From Datisca glomerata (Eukaryota > Streptophyta > Magnoliopsida > Cucurbitales > Datiscaceae): DNA of 64,000 nt. The translations under genes and the position numbers were made by a program. The number at the start of each line of letters is the position of its first letter. Position 1 is the first letter of the stretch. The notes below the pieces were generated by a model, which searched no databases, had not been told where the DNA came from, and worked only from the letters and a program-made list of their open reading frames with translations. Of the stretch, positions 23,170 to 34,860 are shown in pieces. The stretch spans positions 774,260 through 838,259 of the forward strand of contig QANY01002235.1 in assembly GCA_003255025.1 (NCBI GenBank). The letters run 5' to 3'.

Positions 23170-25850
23170 CGTTTCTATTGGGTCATTTAAAAAATGGTTA
23201 TGGAAAGGCAAAAACCTGCCTTCCCATGAACTAATTTCTAAGCTTGTAGGATACGAAGATTTTCAATTCATTTCCTCATTTTAACATTTCATCGAAGATA
23301 GCCATCTTCCAAAGAAGTTAGATGATAAACTCATAAAAAACTTGGCTATATTAGATGAAAAGATAAAAATTTAAGTAAGCGTAGGGCTCGAATGCCTAAT
23401 GTCAACAAGTGGCATTACCTTGCTCAAATATTTTTTCGGCACTTCAACTGAAATATTAGAAAGGGCGGGCCTATAAGTGCTGGACGGCAAACCATTAGCC
23501 TCAGTAAGTTCACAAACTTTTGCGACAAACTTTTAAGTGCTTTCAGCTTCTATTGTAAATGCAAGCATATGCTCATAAAACGAACACACCTGTTCTAGAA
23601 AATCTACTACCTTCTTCTTATGACTGCACAAAAATCATACGACAAAAGATAATTTATAGATTGTAAACATTTTCACACATGCGCACGTGCGCAGACATTT
23701 AACATAACCTATCATTATAAATAATTAAGTAAAAATAAACCTGTGTGAGGATGTACTAATTTCAAACACTTTCACAAAAAATAGACTAGGAAGAGGTACA
23801 CCATTATCATGATTAACACTAAACAGGAAGCCTGTAAGAGCAATTTTAGTCCCTCCTCTCTGCATTTTTGGAGAATACAATTAAACATAAACATTGATGA
23901 CAAAGGTGGTATGATAATAAAGGAAAATAATTGGGTAATGACTAATCACAAAATAAGTATTCAGACAACAAATTAGCTCATGATAAAAATTAATAACCAG
24001 GTAGTGTAAGCATTCACAGACAACTTTATCCCTTTTATTGATGCAACATTAACAACAAGAAGATGGGTCACGAGCTTTAAATCATCAGTTGTTGGTTTGG
24101 TCTAAAGATAAAAATGACATTAACAAAGGAAAGAAGTGCATGACACAACAGATCATAAGCACTAAGCTAACATTTCAACATGAAATAATGTCACACTTTC
24201 TGGATAATGCAAGTAGTTGATGCCATATAACGCAGATTCCCCTACCATAATCGATGCCAATAGAGATACAAACCTCATTTTGCCTTCAGGAATAATCTAC
24301 ATAAGCAAAAATGGACTCATAAGATGATCTAGCATTTATCCTTACGTACTTCTTTGAAAAAGTATATCCAACAAACACTTGTGGGTTATAGCGAATGATG
24401 CCACTTTCAGATAAGAAATTTTCCAGCACATCAGTGCGTGAAGTTATATGACCATAATAAACTTGTTCCTATTTTCTGGGAAGCTCATCAATTCAAAATA
24501 AAGTGCATCATTTGATGATAAATGACAAGTGCATATGTAACTTATCAAAGAATACCTCGCTAGGATCAAAGACAACCCCATTCATCAGTAGGGAACACTA
24601 CAACCATGGCAAACCAAAAGTAAAGACAAACATGGAGATCTCTTGAGATAGTTCTTTATAGGTTTGCTCCTGCTCCAACTTTAATAATATATCTTGAGAG
24701 GGAAATTTTGACTTTGGTCTATGGGAACAAAAACATTACAATATATCAAGATATAAAAGTTTCAATGATTTATTCTTTTTGAAAACATCAAGCTACTCTA
24801 TAAGATAACACGCATATTCGTTATTTTGATAAAAATGTGCACCCTACATCTTATACCAATAATAGATTTTTGAATGATAAGAACTATGTATGTGATATCA
24901 ACTTAACAAGGAAGGTAGCATAAGTATGTATAATATATTTTTGTTTATACGTGATGGAATTCAAACTTGACCTTCTCTTTAAAACTTACAATACTGCTTC
25001 CAAAAATGCTCCTTCAACATGGTGCATTTCGAGGGCATCACCAACATAGCCATCTACTTCAAGCCGTAATTTATTTTTCTGAAACAACACAAAACCTTCT
25101 CTTATAGACAAAAAATATCTAACTGGTGAAGGTTTTCACAGCTCTAGCACCTAACATTGATAAAACAGAAAAAATGTAGTGGATGTAATTCTCATCGAAC
25201 CACTTTTGTCCACTCATAACATCCACAACATTATTTGGACGTAGCTGCTATTTTCTGAAGTATTTTGAGTTCTTTTGTTAATTCTAAACAATCAGAAAAT
25301 AGGTATATGGACTTCTCAAGGTTATTCTTAAGAACTGAACTTAATGGTCCTATCGAAACTTGTTCAATATATCATTCTACCAAATCCATGTCTCCTTGAC
25401 TCAACATTTTCAGGAGGTTACAACATTTGCAGCTTTCAAATAATACTCGGATCAAGAGAATCAACTCTATTCACATGAAACTAGATTCTGATTAAAAAAA
25501 TACCAAGGAAATCATGGAAAAGTTCAAATAGAAAACACCCAATCGCAAACAAAGTTGCATACGAATGACACTATCTCAATAGTCGCATGGTAATATTCAT
25601 AGCCAAGCAACATGGATTTTCCACATTAGTTCCTCTTCAAGCATTTACCCAGACATTATCAATAAACTAGCTCTGCACATCAAAACGAAGGAGAAAAAAA
25701 GGCAACTTAAGTTGAACAAACATAAATTAAACAAAGTACACGTTATTACACAAACCCTAATAGACTAAAAAAAACTCAAAAATCACAAAATCAAACAAAA
25801 AATACTCAAATAAGAGAAGAATTTGATAATGAAACTCTTACCTCTGTTCT
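23170..25850. other. Interior of the CACTA element, no recognised gene
   Basis: AT-rich sequence without a long open frame. No transposase domain or captured host gene could be identified on either strand by eye. It may contain highly decayed exons. Confidence 0.4.
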
Positions 25851-26090
25851 TCGAGACCCTAGCTCGGTGGATGTGGTGACAAGACTCGAGACCTTAGCTC
25901 GGTAGATCTGGCGACGAGGCTCACGACCCTATCTCTCTTCTTCGGGACCTTAGCTTGGTGGTTATGGTGACCAAGATCGCGAACCTAAATCTGCTCTTCA
26001 ATGGTTGTGGCGATGAAGCTCGCGACCACAGCTCTCTATTCCTTGATGGTTGTCACGACCAAAATACAACCACAACTCGGGGCTCTCTCC
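25850..26090. repeat. Degenerate ~60-bp tandem repeats near the CACTA right end
   Basis: Four or so units share CTCGGTGGATGTGGTGACAA-like, then CTCGCGACC and a CTCTCTTCT tract. GC content is much higher than in the rest of the element. On the minus strand this would be the 5' end of any gene in the element; no clear protein is read. Confidence 0.6.
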
Positions 26091-27845
26091 TCTTCTGGTG
26101 GTTGTGCCGATGAGCTCTAGAAAAGATGATCGGTAACCCTTATTTTTCTATTTGAGAGAGAGAGAGATTAAATTGAGGGAGAGGCTATGGAAATTAGTTT
26201 AGATTAGGGTTATAACATGGCATTTTTGTAATAATGTGAATGTAAAAATAATTGAATTAAAAAAGTAAAAAGATTTTCACAGATATAAGAATTACCTGTC
26301 ATTATAGAAAAGTATAAGATGACATGTTATTTAAAACCTGTCATAATATCAAAAAGTAAAAACGAAAAACCCTTCCACACCTATTTTTCAATGGCAGGTC
26401 TAAGAGACCTGTCATTAAAACCATTACCATGCGATCATTAAAGGTCATATTTGTAGTAGTGGCAGACCACTTCAATTTCATATAAACGATATTATTTTGA
26501 CCCAAAAATTTTATAGTATTTTTCATCATATGTATATATAATTCTATAAATTTTCCTAATTTCTAGATCATATATGATATACCAAATGAGTTGTTAAACT
26601 TTAGAATCTGAATCTCATTTTATTGCTAGACAGATTGTAGTTGAAGACAATTTCAGATAGGAAAACACGTTTGAAAAATTATAAACTTTTAATCCAAGAT
26701 CTACAGACATGTATTAGAGCTTAGATTTAATATTTGTAATTTTTCATGTTTTGTATAATTTATAATGAGTTTTCAAAACTAGGCATCAAAACTGTTTATT
26801 TTTCGTTAGTGTTTGAAAAGCATCTAAGAATAGGATTTTTTTCTTTATTCTTTCAGGACTTGAACTTTAGGAATTCACAAAGATATATGAGGTAAGTAAA
26901 AATTGCATATGTAATTATTTGAATTGTATGTGTGAAAATTTATAATGGGACTCTATTTGTGTTTGGTGATGTGTGTTGTTCTCTGATGTTATCTTTGTCC
27001 TTGTTATTGTTAAATTATGATGTTGATGTATTATGTTAGGTTTTGATACTATGTGTTATAAGATAATAAAAATGTTGTATGAATACATGAAAGAAAATTG
27101 CTCTATGCCATTAGAGTCACATGTCCGCCATTCTACTCTGAAAATGTCTTTGTTTGCCTGATCCTTAGGAAGAGGGTCTCTCTTATATGCTCTAGTTACT
27201 TTTGTGGGAAGGAATTTTGTAATTGGTTTCACCTCCTTGAAGCTGCGGAGATGTACTAATGAGAAATGTCACTTGTACTTACCTTAGAAACTAACAATTA
27301 CTGATGGGTAATCTCTATTCTGAGTGTGGTGGCGAGCTCTAATGAAAGTTGGCCAATAAACCCTATAAGAAAGATCTGAAAGCTATGCGTGTGTTACATT
27401 TCATTTGTGATTGTGAATGCTGCTCTATTTTATGTATGTAGATTTTACTTACTGAGTATATTTTATATACTCACTCCGTTTTATTATAAATTTTTAGATG
27501 ATGAAAATAATGATGAGAAGTTTATTGTCGAAAAGGTCTAGAATCTCTGGCGACGAACAAGAGTTAATGAATCATTTTTTTAAAGTCTTTAGAAAATATT
27601 CACTTGATGTTGTAATGTTTAATTTTAATTAGTTTGTGAATTTATAGAATACATGCTCTTTAATTCTTAAATGACTTTAAGTAGATCTTTTCATGTATTT
27701 ACATTTTTGATAAAGTATTTGATTTTCCTTAATATTTTATGTTTATTTAGCATGAGTTAGCTTAAACAAAAAAAAGTGACCTAGCTTCCATGAAATTTTG
27801 GTAAAAATACTAAATTAAACTTAGTTGAATTTTTGGGGTGTTACA

Positions 27846-28182
27846 GTTGGTATCAAAGCATAAACGGTTTTGTAGACAAAATGTTTTTATGAAAATCTTG
27901 TTGAATTTCAAGAGTCCCTGCAAGAATTAGGGTTCTAATATCGTCTATTTTGTGAAAATATGTTGATATGCGATTTGTATGAGCTTTTTATTATTATTAT
28001 GAACAGCTTTACTTCAGAATTTGATATTAGATAAATTGAAGATGTAGAATATGCAATTATGGCTCAATAAATTGCCTTGTTCACTGATAGGTTGCTAAGA
28101 AAACCTTTTCTTAGGGGTCTGAACTGAGTAAATACACATTTCATAAGAAGGGAGTACATTGTCATGTTTTAGCACCAGGACT
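27846..28182 (+). other. Primer-binding site and truncated leader after LTR 2
   Basis: TGGTATCAAAGC at 27848-27859 is the same PBS as at 9620. The following 320 bp match the leader after LTR 1 (9632-9990). The leader breaks off at GACTAAAA and joins the interior of an LTR (AGAAGATCAAACTATTG); both partners share CTAAAA at the join. Confidence 0.82.
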
Positions 28183-29979
28183 AAAAGAAGATCAAACTAT
28201 TGATAATTATTCTTGATTTTAATCACTCTTCTGTGTAAAACTCAACCTTAGATGTGATTTCCTTCAAAAGTACACTAAGTTATAATTTTTATTCAAAAAA
28301 CATATGAATTTATTACCGAAAAATCACTGTTAAGGTGTTTTGAATTTAGTGTTCTGATGAATACTATAAGTAGAATAAAAATTTGTTGTTGTAGATTACA
28401 GTAAACATTTGACTGTAGAGAGAAACGATTTTCTTTAACTGAGAAATTAGTGATAAAAAATTCTGAGACATGATTCTTGCTCGTGTAAAAATTTCAGAAC
28501 TTTACAAATTCATAAGCATGGTCAAAACATTTCTCAGATCCTCTTTATAAACTAGAAAATTAGGAGCAGACCACTTCATTTTCATGGCTTTATTTTCAGT
28601 ATAAACGACGTCATTGATCCAAATATTTTACAGTAGTTTGTTCAGTATACATATAAACAGCTCTTTAAATTTTAGTAATTTGTAGATAAGATATGATATA
28701 CCAAATGAGTAGTTAAACTTCAAAATCTGAATCTCATTTTTCTGCAGACCGACTAAAGTTGAAGATGATATTTGGATAGGAAAATATGTTCGAAAAATCA
28801 TAAACTTTTAAATCAAGATCTATGAGACATGTATTAATGTTCAGAATTAATATTTATAATTTTTCATGTTTGGTACAATTTATAATGAATTTTCATAACT
28901 GGACATCAAAACTATTTTTTTGTTAGTGTATGAAAACATCTAAGAGTATGATTTTTTTTATCCTTTCAGGACTTGAACCTTAGATATATATATGTATATA
29001 TATAAGGTAAGTGAAATTTTCAGAAGTAGTTTGAATTTTATGTTTAAAAACTTATAATGGAACTCTGTTTGTATTTTATGATTATAGTATTCTGCGATGT
29101 TTTCTTTGTTCTTGTTATTTTTAAATTGCCGCGTTCATGTTTTATGTACTTATATTAGATTATATGTTTGATAATTTAATATATGTTACAAAAAATTTTA
29201 TGAATGCATTAAAGAAATTGCTCTGTGCCATTAGAGTCATGTGCCCACCAATCTACTCTATTTTTCCTTGTCCTTCAGGAAAGGTTTATGTTTTTCCTAA
29301 TCATTAGGGAGAGGGTCTCCGTTATATGCTCTGATTAGTTTTGTGGCAAAGCATTTGCGATCGGTTCCACCTCCTTAAAGGTGTGGAGTTGTACTCATAA
29401 GTAAAGTCACTTGTACTTACCTCACAAGCTAACCATTACTGAAGGGTAATCTTTGTTCTGGGTGTGTTGGTGAGCTCTAACAAATGTTGGTCAGCAAACA
29501 CTACAAGGAAGATTTGAAAACTATGCATGCGTTCTGTTTCATAGGTGACTGTGAAGATTGCTCTGTGTTACGTGTGTGAGATTTTTCTTACTGAATGTAT
29601 TTTATGTACTCATTTTGTTTTATTATAAATTTTCAGATGATGATAGCATTGATGAAGAGTTTATTATCAAAGAGGTCTAGAGTCTCTGGTAATGGACGAG
29701 AGTTAAAATATCTTGTATAAGAATCTTTAGAAAATATTTACTTGATGTTGTGTTTTATTTTAATTAGTTTTAGAATTTCTAAAACACATGCTCTTTAATT
29801 CTTAAATGATTTTTTGAGTAAGTCATTTTATGTAATTAAATATTTGTTGGGGATTTTATTTTCCTTAATATATTGTTTTTATTTAGCATGAGTTAATTTT
29901 TTAAAAAAATTGACTTCACTTCAGCGAGGTTTTAGTAAAATACTAAACTAAAACTCAAATGAATTTTTAGGGTGTTACA
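28183..29979 (+). repeat. LTR 3 of the Tekay-like complex, 5'-truncated
   Basis: Collinear with LTR 1 from about 7845 to 9617 and ends GTGTTACA at the CTAGG duplication (29980-29984). The first ~800 bp of the LTR are missing because of the join at 28183. Diverged from LTR 1 by many substitutions. Confidence 0.85.
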
Positions 29980-29984
29980 CTAGG

Positions 29985-31040
29985 CGCTTGTTTAAGCCCA
30001 TGTAAAGCTTTGTGAAGTTTGCAAGCATTTTGTGCGTGATATGGGTCAATGAAGCCTACTATTTTTGTCATGTAACCAGTTTTTGATATAGTTCCATGCA
30101 AGAACGTAATGTTGACATCAAGTTGCTTTCAGGACCACTGCATAGTGAGTGCCAAAATAAAGATGAGTCTGACGGTGATAGATTTTACAATAGGGCTGAA
30201 TGTATTTGAGAATCCAATCTACGGGTTTGGGAAAACCCTAGGCTTCAAGTCTTGCTTTAACCTGTGTGTGAGACCATCATGAGAAGGAAAATTTATGTAT
30301 GACACCATCATGAGAAAGTTTGAGGTTATATACCCACTTGTTACTAATCACATTCATGGTGGGATGGTATGGGACTATGAACTAGTCCATATTATGCATT
30401 AGTGCCTAGATTTTTCTTGCATAGTAGAATTTTCACTGAGGATGGGTTAAGGCTTCTTTAGTAGATAGAGGCTCAGCAGGGATAAGTAATGTGTGAGTGG
30501 TGAGATAGGTCTTTGGTTTGAAAATTCCAGCTTTACACTTAGTGACCATGGTGTGAGTTGTTTAATTAGAGGAAGTAGGTGGGTTGCGTGGGGCCTGTCT
30601 CTGTTTGGTTTCCTGCAAGAGTGTTAGGAGAAGTAGAAAATGAACTTGAATTGGAAAGAGGTGAATGATAAGCGCATCCAACAGGATTGTAAAAAGACAA
30701 CAAAGGCCTATATTCCCCACCCTAATCAAATTAAACACTATTTTATATTGCTGTTGTATTGGTTCTCTACAATGATATTAAAGTATTGAAACACAAATAG
30801 GGCCTCAGACTTGAGTTTTAGGAGGTATATCCATGTGAACCTTGTATGATCATCCACGAAATGGATAAAGCACCTATAACCATATGAAATAAGATGTGTA
30901 GGACCCCCAAATGTTTGTGTGTATTAGTTGTAGAGGTTTTAAAGTCTGGATTGTGATGGGGGTGGGTAAGTCTGTAATTTTTCCCTCATTGACATGCATG
31001 ACAAACACTGAAGTTGCCTTTATAGTGTTGCAATTTCAAA
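29985..31040 (-). pseudogene. Ty1/copia integrase C-terminal part and RT N-terminal half
   Basis: Read on the minus strand from right to left: after the integrase HHCC region, HFVDDHTRFTWIYLLKLKSE (about 30800-30870) gives the start of the integrase core, then stops. RT reads QLDVNITFLHGTI, then GFIDPYHAQNACKLHKALHG and LKQAP, ending exactly at the CTAGG duplication. The next codons continue at 7025 on the other side of the 23-kb insert. The middle part (30140-30750) is heavily broken. Confidence 0.83.
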
Positions 31041-31048
31041 TGATAATG

Positions 31049-31399
31049 TCAATTAGTGAGCTTTTGAGAAGGATGGCTTAGTTTCATATGCCACAATGCA
31101 GTGTGCTTAGGTTTTTGACAAGTTATAGTAGTCACAGACACAGTAAGAGGGAAATTTCTAATAGATGCTTTACATAAAACATAATTGCATTGATTTTCAT
31201 TGTTCTTTAGATTCTCAAGGCTAGTAGTCAGCTTAGGGGAAATGGGAGAAGTACCAGACAATGTTTTGGAAGGAAAAAAAGTTACTATAAACATTGGAAA
31301 CATATACACAATTTGAACTAGAGTCATTGTGTGGTAACAAGTGACATACCACAGCTCGTGCCTTCTTCTTCCCAAGAATAAATAGCTCATAAAGTCCAT
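31049..31399 (-). pseudogene. Ty1/copia gag-pre-integrase region
   Basis: Open frame of 116 residues ending TALWHMKLSHPSQKLTN, the pre-integrase (GAG_pre-integrs) signature WHxxLGHPS with one change. Upstream lies the usual linker between protease and integrase. A stop then cuts it from the HHCC domain. Confidence 0.82.
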
Positions 31400-31490
31400 C
31401 CTTAAGACTCCTTCTAAGTAGTGTAGTCCTTGTGGTTAGATGCTTTAAAAGACAAATGGATGAGTAAAATTCAACTAAAATTGGGTTATC

Positions 31491-31811
31491 TTAGGTGAGT
31501 TTGGATACACTAATTAGAATCTTTTTATTTTTTTTATTTTTGGAACTCTGAGTACTAAATTTAAGTTTCAAGGTACTTTTACCAGTATGTGAAATAGGTT
31601 GCCTCTTACCATTCCCAACTACCATTGTGCCATTCCCTCGGTACTCATTACTGATGCTCATCTTACTAATGTTGTTAGTGACATAGTGAGTGGCACCACT
31701 GTTTGCAAACCAAGGGTCTTCACTTCCACTTTCAGAACTGGTAGCAAAGGAATATGGACTGTATGTATGTGGGCTATAAGGGCCTATTTTTTGAGTGTTG
31801 TCCAAAGGCAA
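31491..31811 (-). pseudogene. Ty1/copia protease with mutated active site
   Basis: Open frame of 106 residues. WFANSGATHYVTN (residues 35-47) is the copia protease loop, but the catalytic Asp of D-S-G is Asn37. YRGNGTMVVGNGKRQPISH follows. The change would abolish activity. Confidence 0.87.
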
Positions 31812-31859
31812 AATTGTCTAGATTTTGAGCTTGAGGTGCTGCTTGGTGATAACTTTTTT

Positions 31860-32695
31860 CATACTTGTACCAACATGTTGCAATAGTACGTCACAACTTA
31901 CTACAAACTTGACAAATGAACCTGTTTGTCATTGTATGTTCCTCCTCTACCTCTTATGCCTCATTTGTGGGAGTTGGGGTACCTACCTTGGTAACCTCTA
32001 TTAGGGTAATTCGGGAGGGCCACTGATGATGAAAATGATTTGAAGTAAACTTTCGGTTGCCAGAATTATTCTCCAGGAGATGAGCTGTAGCTCTCATGGT
32101 CATTTCTTTTTCTGCATTAAACTTCTGTAGTCTAGCTTCATGTGCCAATAACATAGATTGTACCTCTTCAATGGTGATATTATCAGGCCTTGAGGTTATA
32201 ATTACAACCACTAGATCAAATTCCATTCCAAGCCCATCAAGGATATGGAGAATGAGATCCTGCTCATTAATTGAGTATCCTACAACTAGGAGATTATCAC
32301 TGATGCTTCTCATGGCATCAAAGTAATTCGATATTGTCTTATCATCTTTTGTGGTTTGTGCATAGACTTTTTCAGTACAAGAAGTTTGGCTCGAGACCTG
32401 TTAGTAAAGGTTCTTTCAAGTCCAAACTAGAGGCTGCTTGATGTTTCAAACTGTAATACTGTATCAAGTACTCGATCATATATTGTTGATCTTAGCCAGC
32501 TGAGTAGGATTTGATCCTGTCTCAACCACTGCATAAACTCAGGATTAGTTGAGCCAACTTCCAATAATCGTGTAGATCTAGTAGCTGTATTCGTGATGAA
32601 GTCTATGAGCTTGTGACCAATAATTATAGGTACCACCTGATATTTCTAAAGAATATAATTATCCTTGTCATTTTAGCCCATGAGCTGTTACCCAT
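31860..32695 (-). pseudogene. Ty1/copia gag
   Basis: NDKDNYIL then a stop, KYQVVPIIIGHKLIDFI (start region about 32690-32600), NPEFMQWLRQDQILLSWL, and in the frame at 31954-32313 ISDNLLVVGYSINEQDLILH and GMEFDLVVVIITSRPDNI. A zinc-knuckle remnant (CQVCSKL, stop, TC) lies near 31890-31920, with the His lost. These are standard copia gag (UBN2/DUF4219-like) features. Confidence 0.83.
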
Positions 32696-32735
32696 GACCA
32701 ATAATTGCAGGTACCACTTGTTATAATTATCCTTC
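32613..32735. repeat. Direct repeat pair in the copia gag/leader
   Basis: GACCAATAATTATAGGTACCAC (from about 32616) recurs as a near copy at about 32698, each followed by TAATTATCCTT. The period is about 80 bp, so it is a short tandem duplication at the gag start. Confidence 0.65.
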
Positions 32736-32739
32736 GCTT

Positions 32740-33330
32740 ATACACATGCTATTGTTTTTTGGTTGATATGTTGAATTGAACAAATCAAATTCCTATATCA
32801 TGAATTAAAAAATAAAATACTTAGAAATGAAAAAAAGACAAAATGTCTATAAAGATAGTGTCGATTGCCAAGAAAAGATCTCTAGGGTTTGCCACTCAAG
32901 AAAAGACCTCTACGAGTATGTTGACACTCAAGAAAAGATCTCTCTTTTCTCTCTCAAATTTTCAGGTAGAAAATGTTCTCTAGGGTTTGCCTCTTCTCTA
33001 AACTAATGTGGCAAATTGACTTAATCTAATCTTAGAGAAGCCTTATTTTTATAATAACATCCAACAACCAGGATTTAGTGATCAATCCTAGCCGAAAATT
33101 ACATCTTTCATGAAATTAGGTGAATTGGTTTTAATTAATAATTTATTTTACTTAAAATAAGACAAACTGGTTAAGTACTAGATATCCATGTCATACCTTT
33201 TAATTACTGGTCATGACAATATCGATGATCCATAGGCTACCTCAGGGACAATAAGGATAAAAATACACTTGGCTAAATAATTAATAAATTATACCGATCA
33301 AATCCATATAACTGATCTCCAATCCTATTG
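32740..33330. other. Non-coding stretch between two copia remnants
   Basis: Holds repeated TCTAGGGTTTGCC and ACTCAAGAAAAGACCTCT motifs (32865-33000), which look like LTR or leader DNA. No matching LTR partner was found in the window. Confidence 0.4.
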
Positions 33331-33339
33331 AGGTTAAGC

Positions 33340-33601
33340 ATAATATCTGCAATTCTAAACATAGATTTATGTTGATGTTCAACACATTGGACATGGAGAA
33401 TCACTCATCATTACTAGTGCATGCAGAATATGCTTATGTCTCCTCCTTAGAGAAAAGTTTAGTGAGAGCTGGAGGATAAGGCTCCATAAGAACAAGCTTA
33501 ATTCCCTCAGCATGTAAGACAATGTCAAGGTTATGCTCATAAATTTTTCCAACAAGTTTGTTTTCTTTTAATATAGGCGCTAATACGTTCATGGATGACA
33601 T
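33340..33601 (-). pseudogene. Start of gag of a third copia element
   Basis: From an ATG at 33601 the minus strand reads MSSMNVLAPILKENKLVGKI, then NLDIVLHAEGIKLVLMEPYP and, across stops, MSNVLN. This is the N-terminus of a copia gag of the same broad type as at 58974-59294. The rest of the element is absent. Confidence 0.6.
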
Positions 33602-34860
33602 TTTTAATTATTGAAAAATTATAAATATCTCGATTATTACATGCACAATATAATTTAAGCATACATATTAAAACATGGAATAAAAGCTAAAAAACAATGA
33701 TGCGGTAGTACGCAACGATATCCTAACTCTCATATGTGCTTCGGAAGAATGTACATTTCTAAGTCAGGTAGGATAATACAATCCAATTAATTACTAATAT
33801 GATATCAATACCTAGTACTATACTAATTTAATATTAATATCGAGTAATTAATTAACGTAATGCTTCAAGTCTCTTGAAATAAGTAATGAGAGCCGCTTAA
33901 GTGGAATACTACAGAAATGAGTCAAGTATACACCATTGTTTCATCTTCAGACATGTGCTAAGTGGATACCTCTTGCTTTGGTAGATGGTTCCTAGTAATA
34001 TACTTATCAAGGTGATCATTACAAAGATCATACTTATAATATCTAATGATTCAACTACCCTCCTTTAAGGAGTTTCCAAGTAGAAGACAAGGTACACTAG
34101 AACCTTACTATGATACAATAATAGAAACTATGGGTTTTGATTACGAATCCCGCTTCGACTTGAAGTTTTAAGATGTGAGTTTTCATTACTGTGAGTTACT
34201 AGGTTTCATTAGGTAATTAGTGAACCTAATATTTAATAACATACTTTGATTAGTTAAGCATGTTCAATTAGTAATATTAAGTTAATACAAGTTTATCTAA
34301 ATTCTAACAATCTCACAATTTAATTTAAAATATTTAAAAATCTAGCAAGATTATTAAAATTCAAAATTGCATCTTAATTAACTTAATAACATGCTTCTAG
34401 TTGGGTTAGCCATTTTATTCCTCTAATTGATTATGCTTAGGTTTATCTTCATTAGGCAATAAAAATGCTTTAGCTTTTAGAAACTTAAAGCTACATGCTA
34501 TCTAAAAGTGATGTGCATAAAATAAAATTATCTAAGCATGCTAGGGCATAAAACATAATATACGAAATAGTAGGCCACATAAGAGAAATACGAAGACTAT
34601 CTTAAGAGAAAACCCTAGCCTTGCAAAACCTTAATTATATCTTAATAAAAACATAGCACTGTATGAAGCCCGACACATTGTTTATCATTACTTAAAAATT
34701 CTATCTTTGATAAAATAAAAACAATTTCTATGTTTGTTTATCATTACTCAAACAATTTGATATCATTAGTTAAATTTATGACATAGATAAATAAATGTCA
34801 GAAAAATGTGGGGAAGTCCATAATTGTAGAAATTAAACTTATGTACTAGCTTTTTCCGAT
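33602..34860. other. Probable leader/LTR remnant of the third copia element, no gene
   Basis: AT-rich, non-coding. It lies upstream of the gag start at 33601 and resembles in composition the leader at 59295-61260. No LTR ends or primer-binding site are evident. Confidence 0.35.

Larger units (their letters stand above)
22918..26461. mobile_element. CACTA-type DNA transposon (3,544 bp) inside LTR 2
   Basis: Left end CACTATTACAAAAT and right end ATTTGTAGTAGTG form terminal inverted repeats of the CACTA type. Three-base flanks GTA (22915-22917) and GCA (26462-26464) fit a 3-bp duplication; the uninterrupted LTR 3 reads GAGCAGACC here. Subterminal regions hold repeats of GACGG/CCGTCATTATAGGTGCCGC in both orientations (22950-23170 and 26290-26450). 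No intact transposase is seen, so it is non-autonomous or decayed. Confidence 0.8.
21551..27845 (+). repeat. LTR 2 of the Tekay-like complex, split by a CACTA transposon
   Basis: Starts TGTAAGAACC after the polypurine tract and ends GGTGTTACA, followed by a primer-binding site. Without the CACTA insert (22918-26461) it is about 2.75 kb and collinear with LTR 1. Being followed by a second PBS and leader shows that it serves as both a 3' and a 5' LTR. Confidence 0.85.
7026..29979 (+). mobile_element. Nested Ty3/gypsy (Tekay/Del-like chromovirus) complex, LTR-int-LTR-int-LTR
   Basis: The block begins TGTAAGGACC and ends GTGTTACA, and is flanked by perfect 5-bp duplications CTAGG (7021-7025 and 29980-29984). 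It holds three LTR copies (7026-9617, 21551-27845, 28183-29979) and an LTR fragment (13080-13835), plus two primer-binding sites and pieces of two internal regions. An Athila-like element and a CACTA transposon are nested inside. The outer TSD shows that the outermost LTR ends came from one insertion into the copia RT; the extra internal and LTR copies most likely arose later by unequal recombination. Confidence 0.85.

Noticed and set aside
25850..26160. Possible captured host exon
   Set aside because: No protein family could be named on either strand; kept only as a repeat with a low-level finding.
32865..33000. 5' LTR of copia element 1
   Set aside because: The stretch has repeated TCTAGGGTTTGCC motifs but does not match the presumed 3' LTR at 6486-6622, so it was left unassigned.
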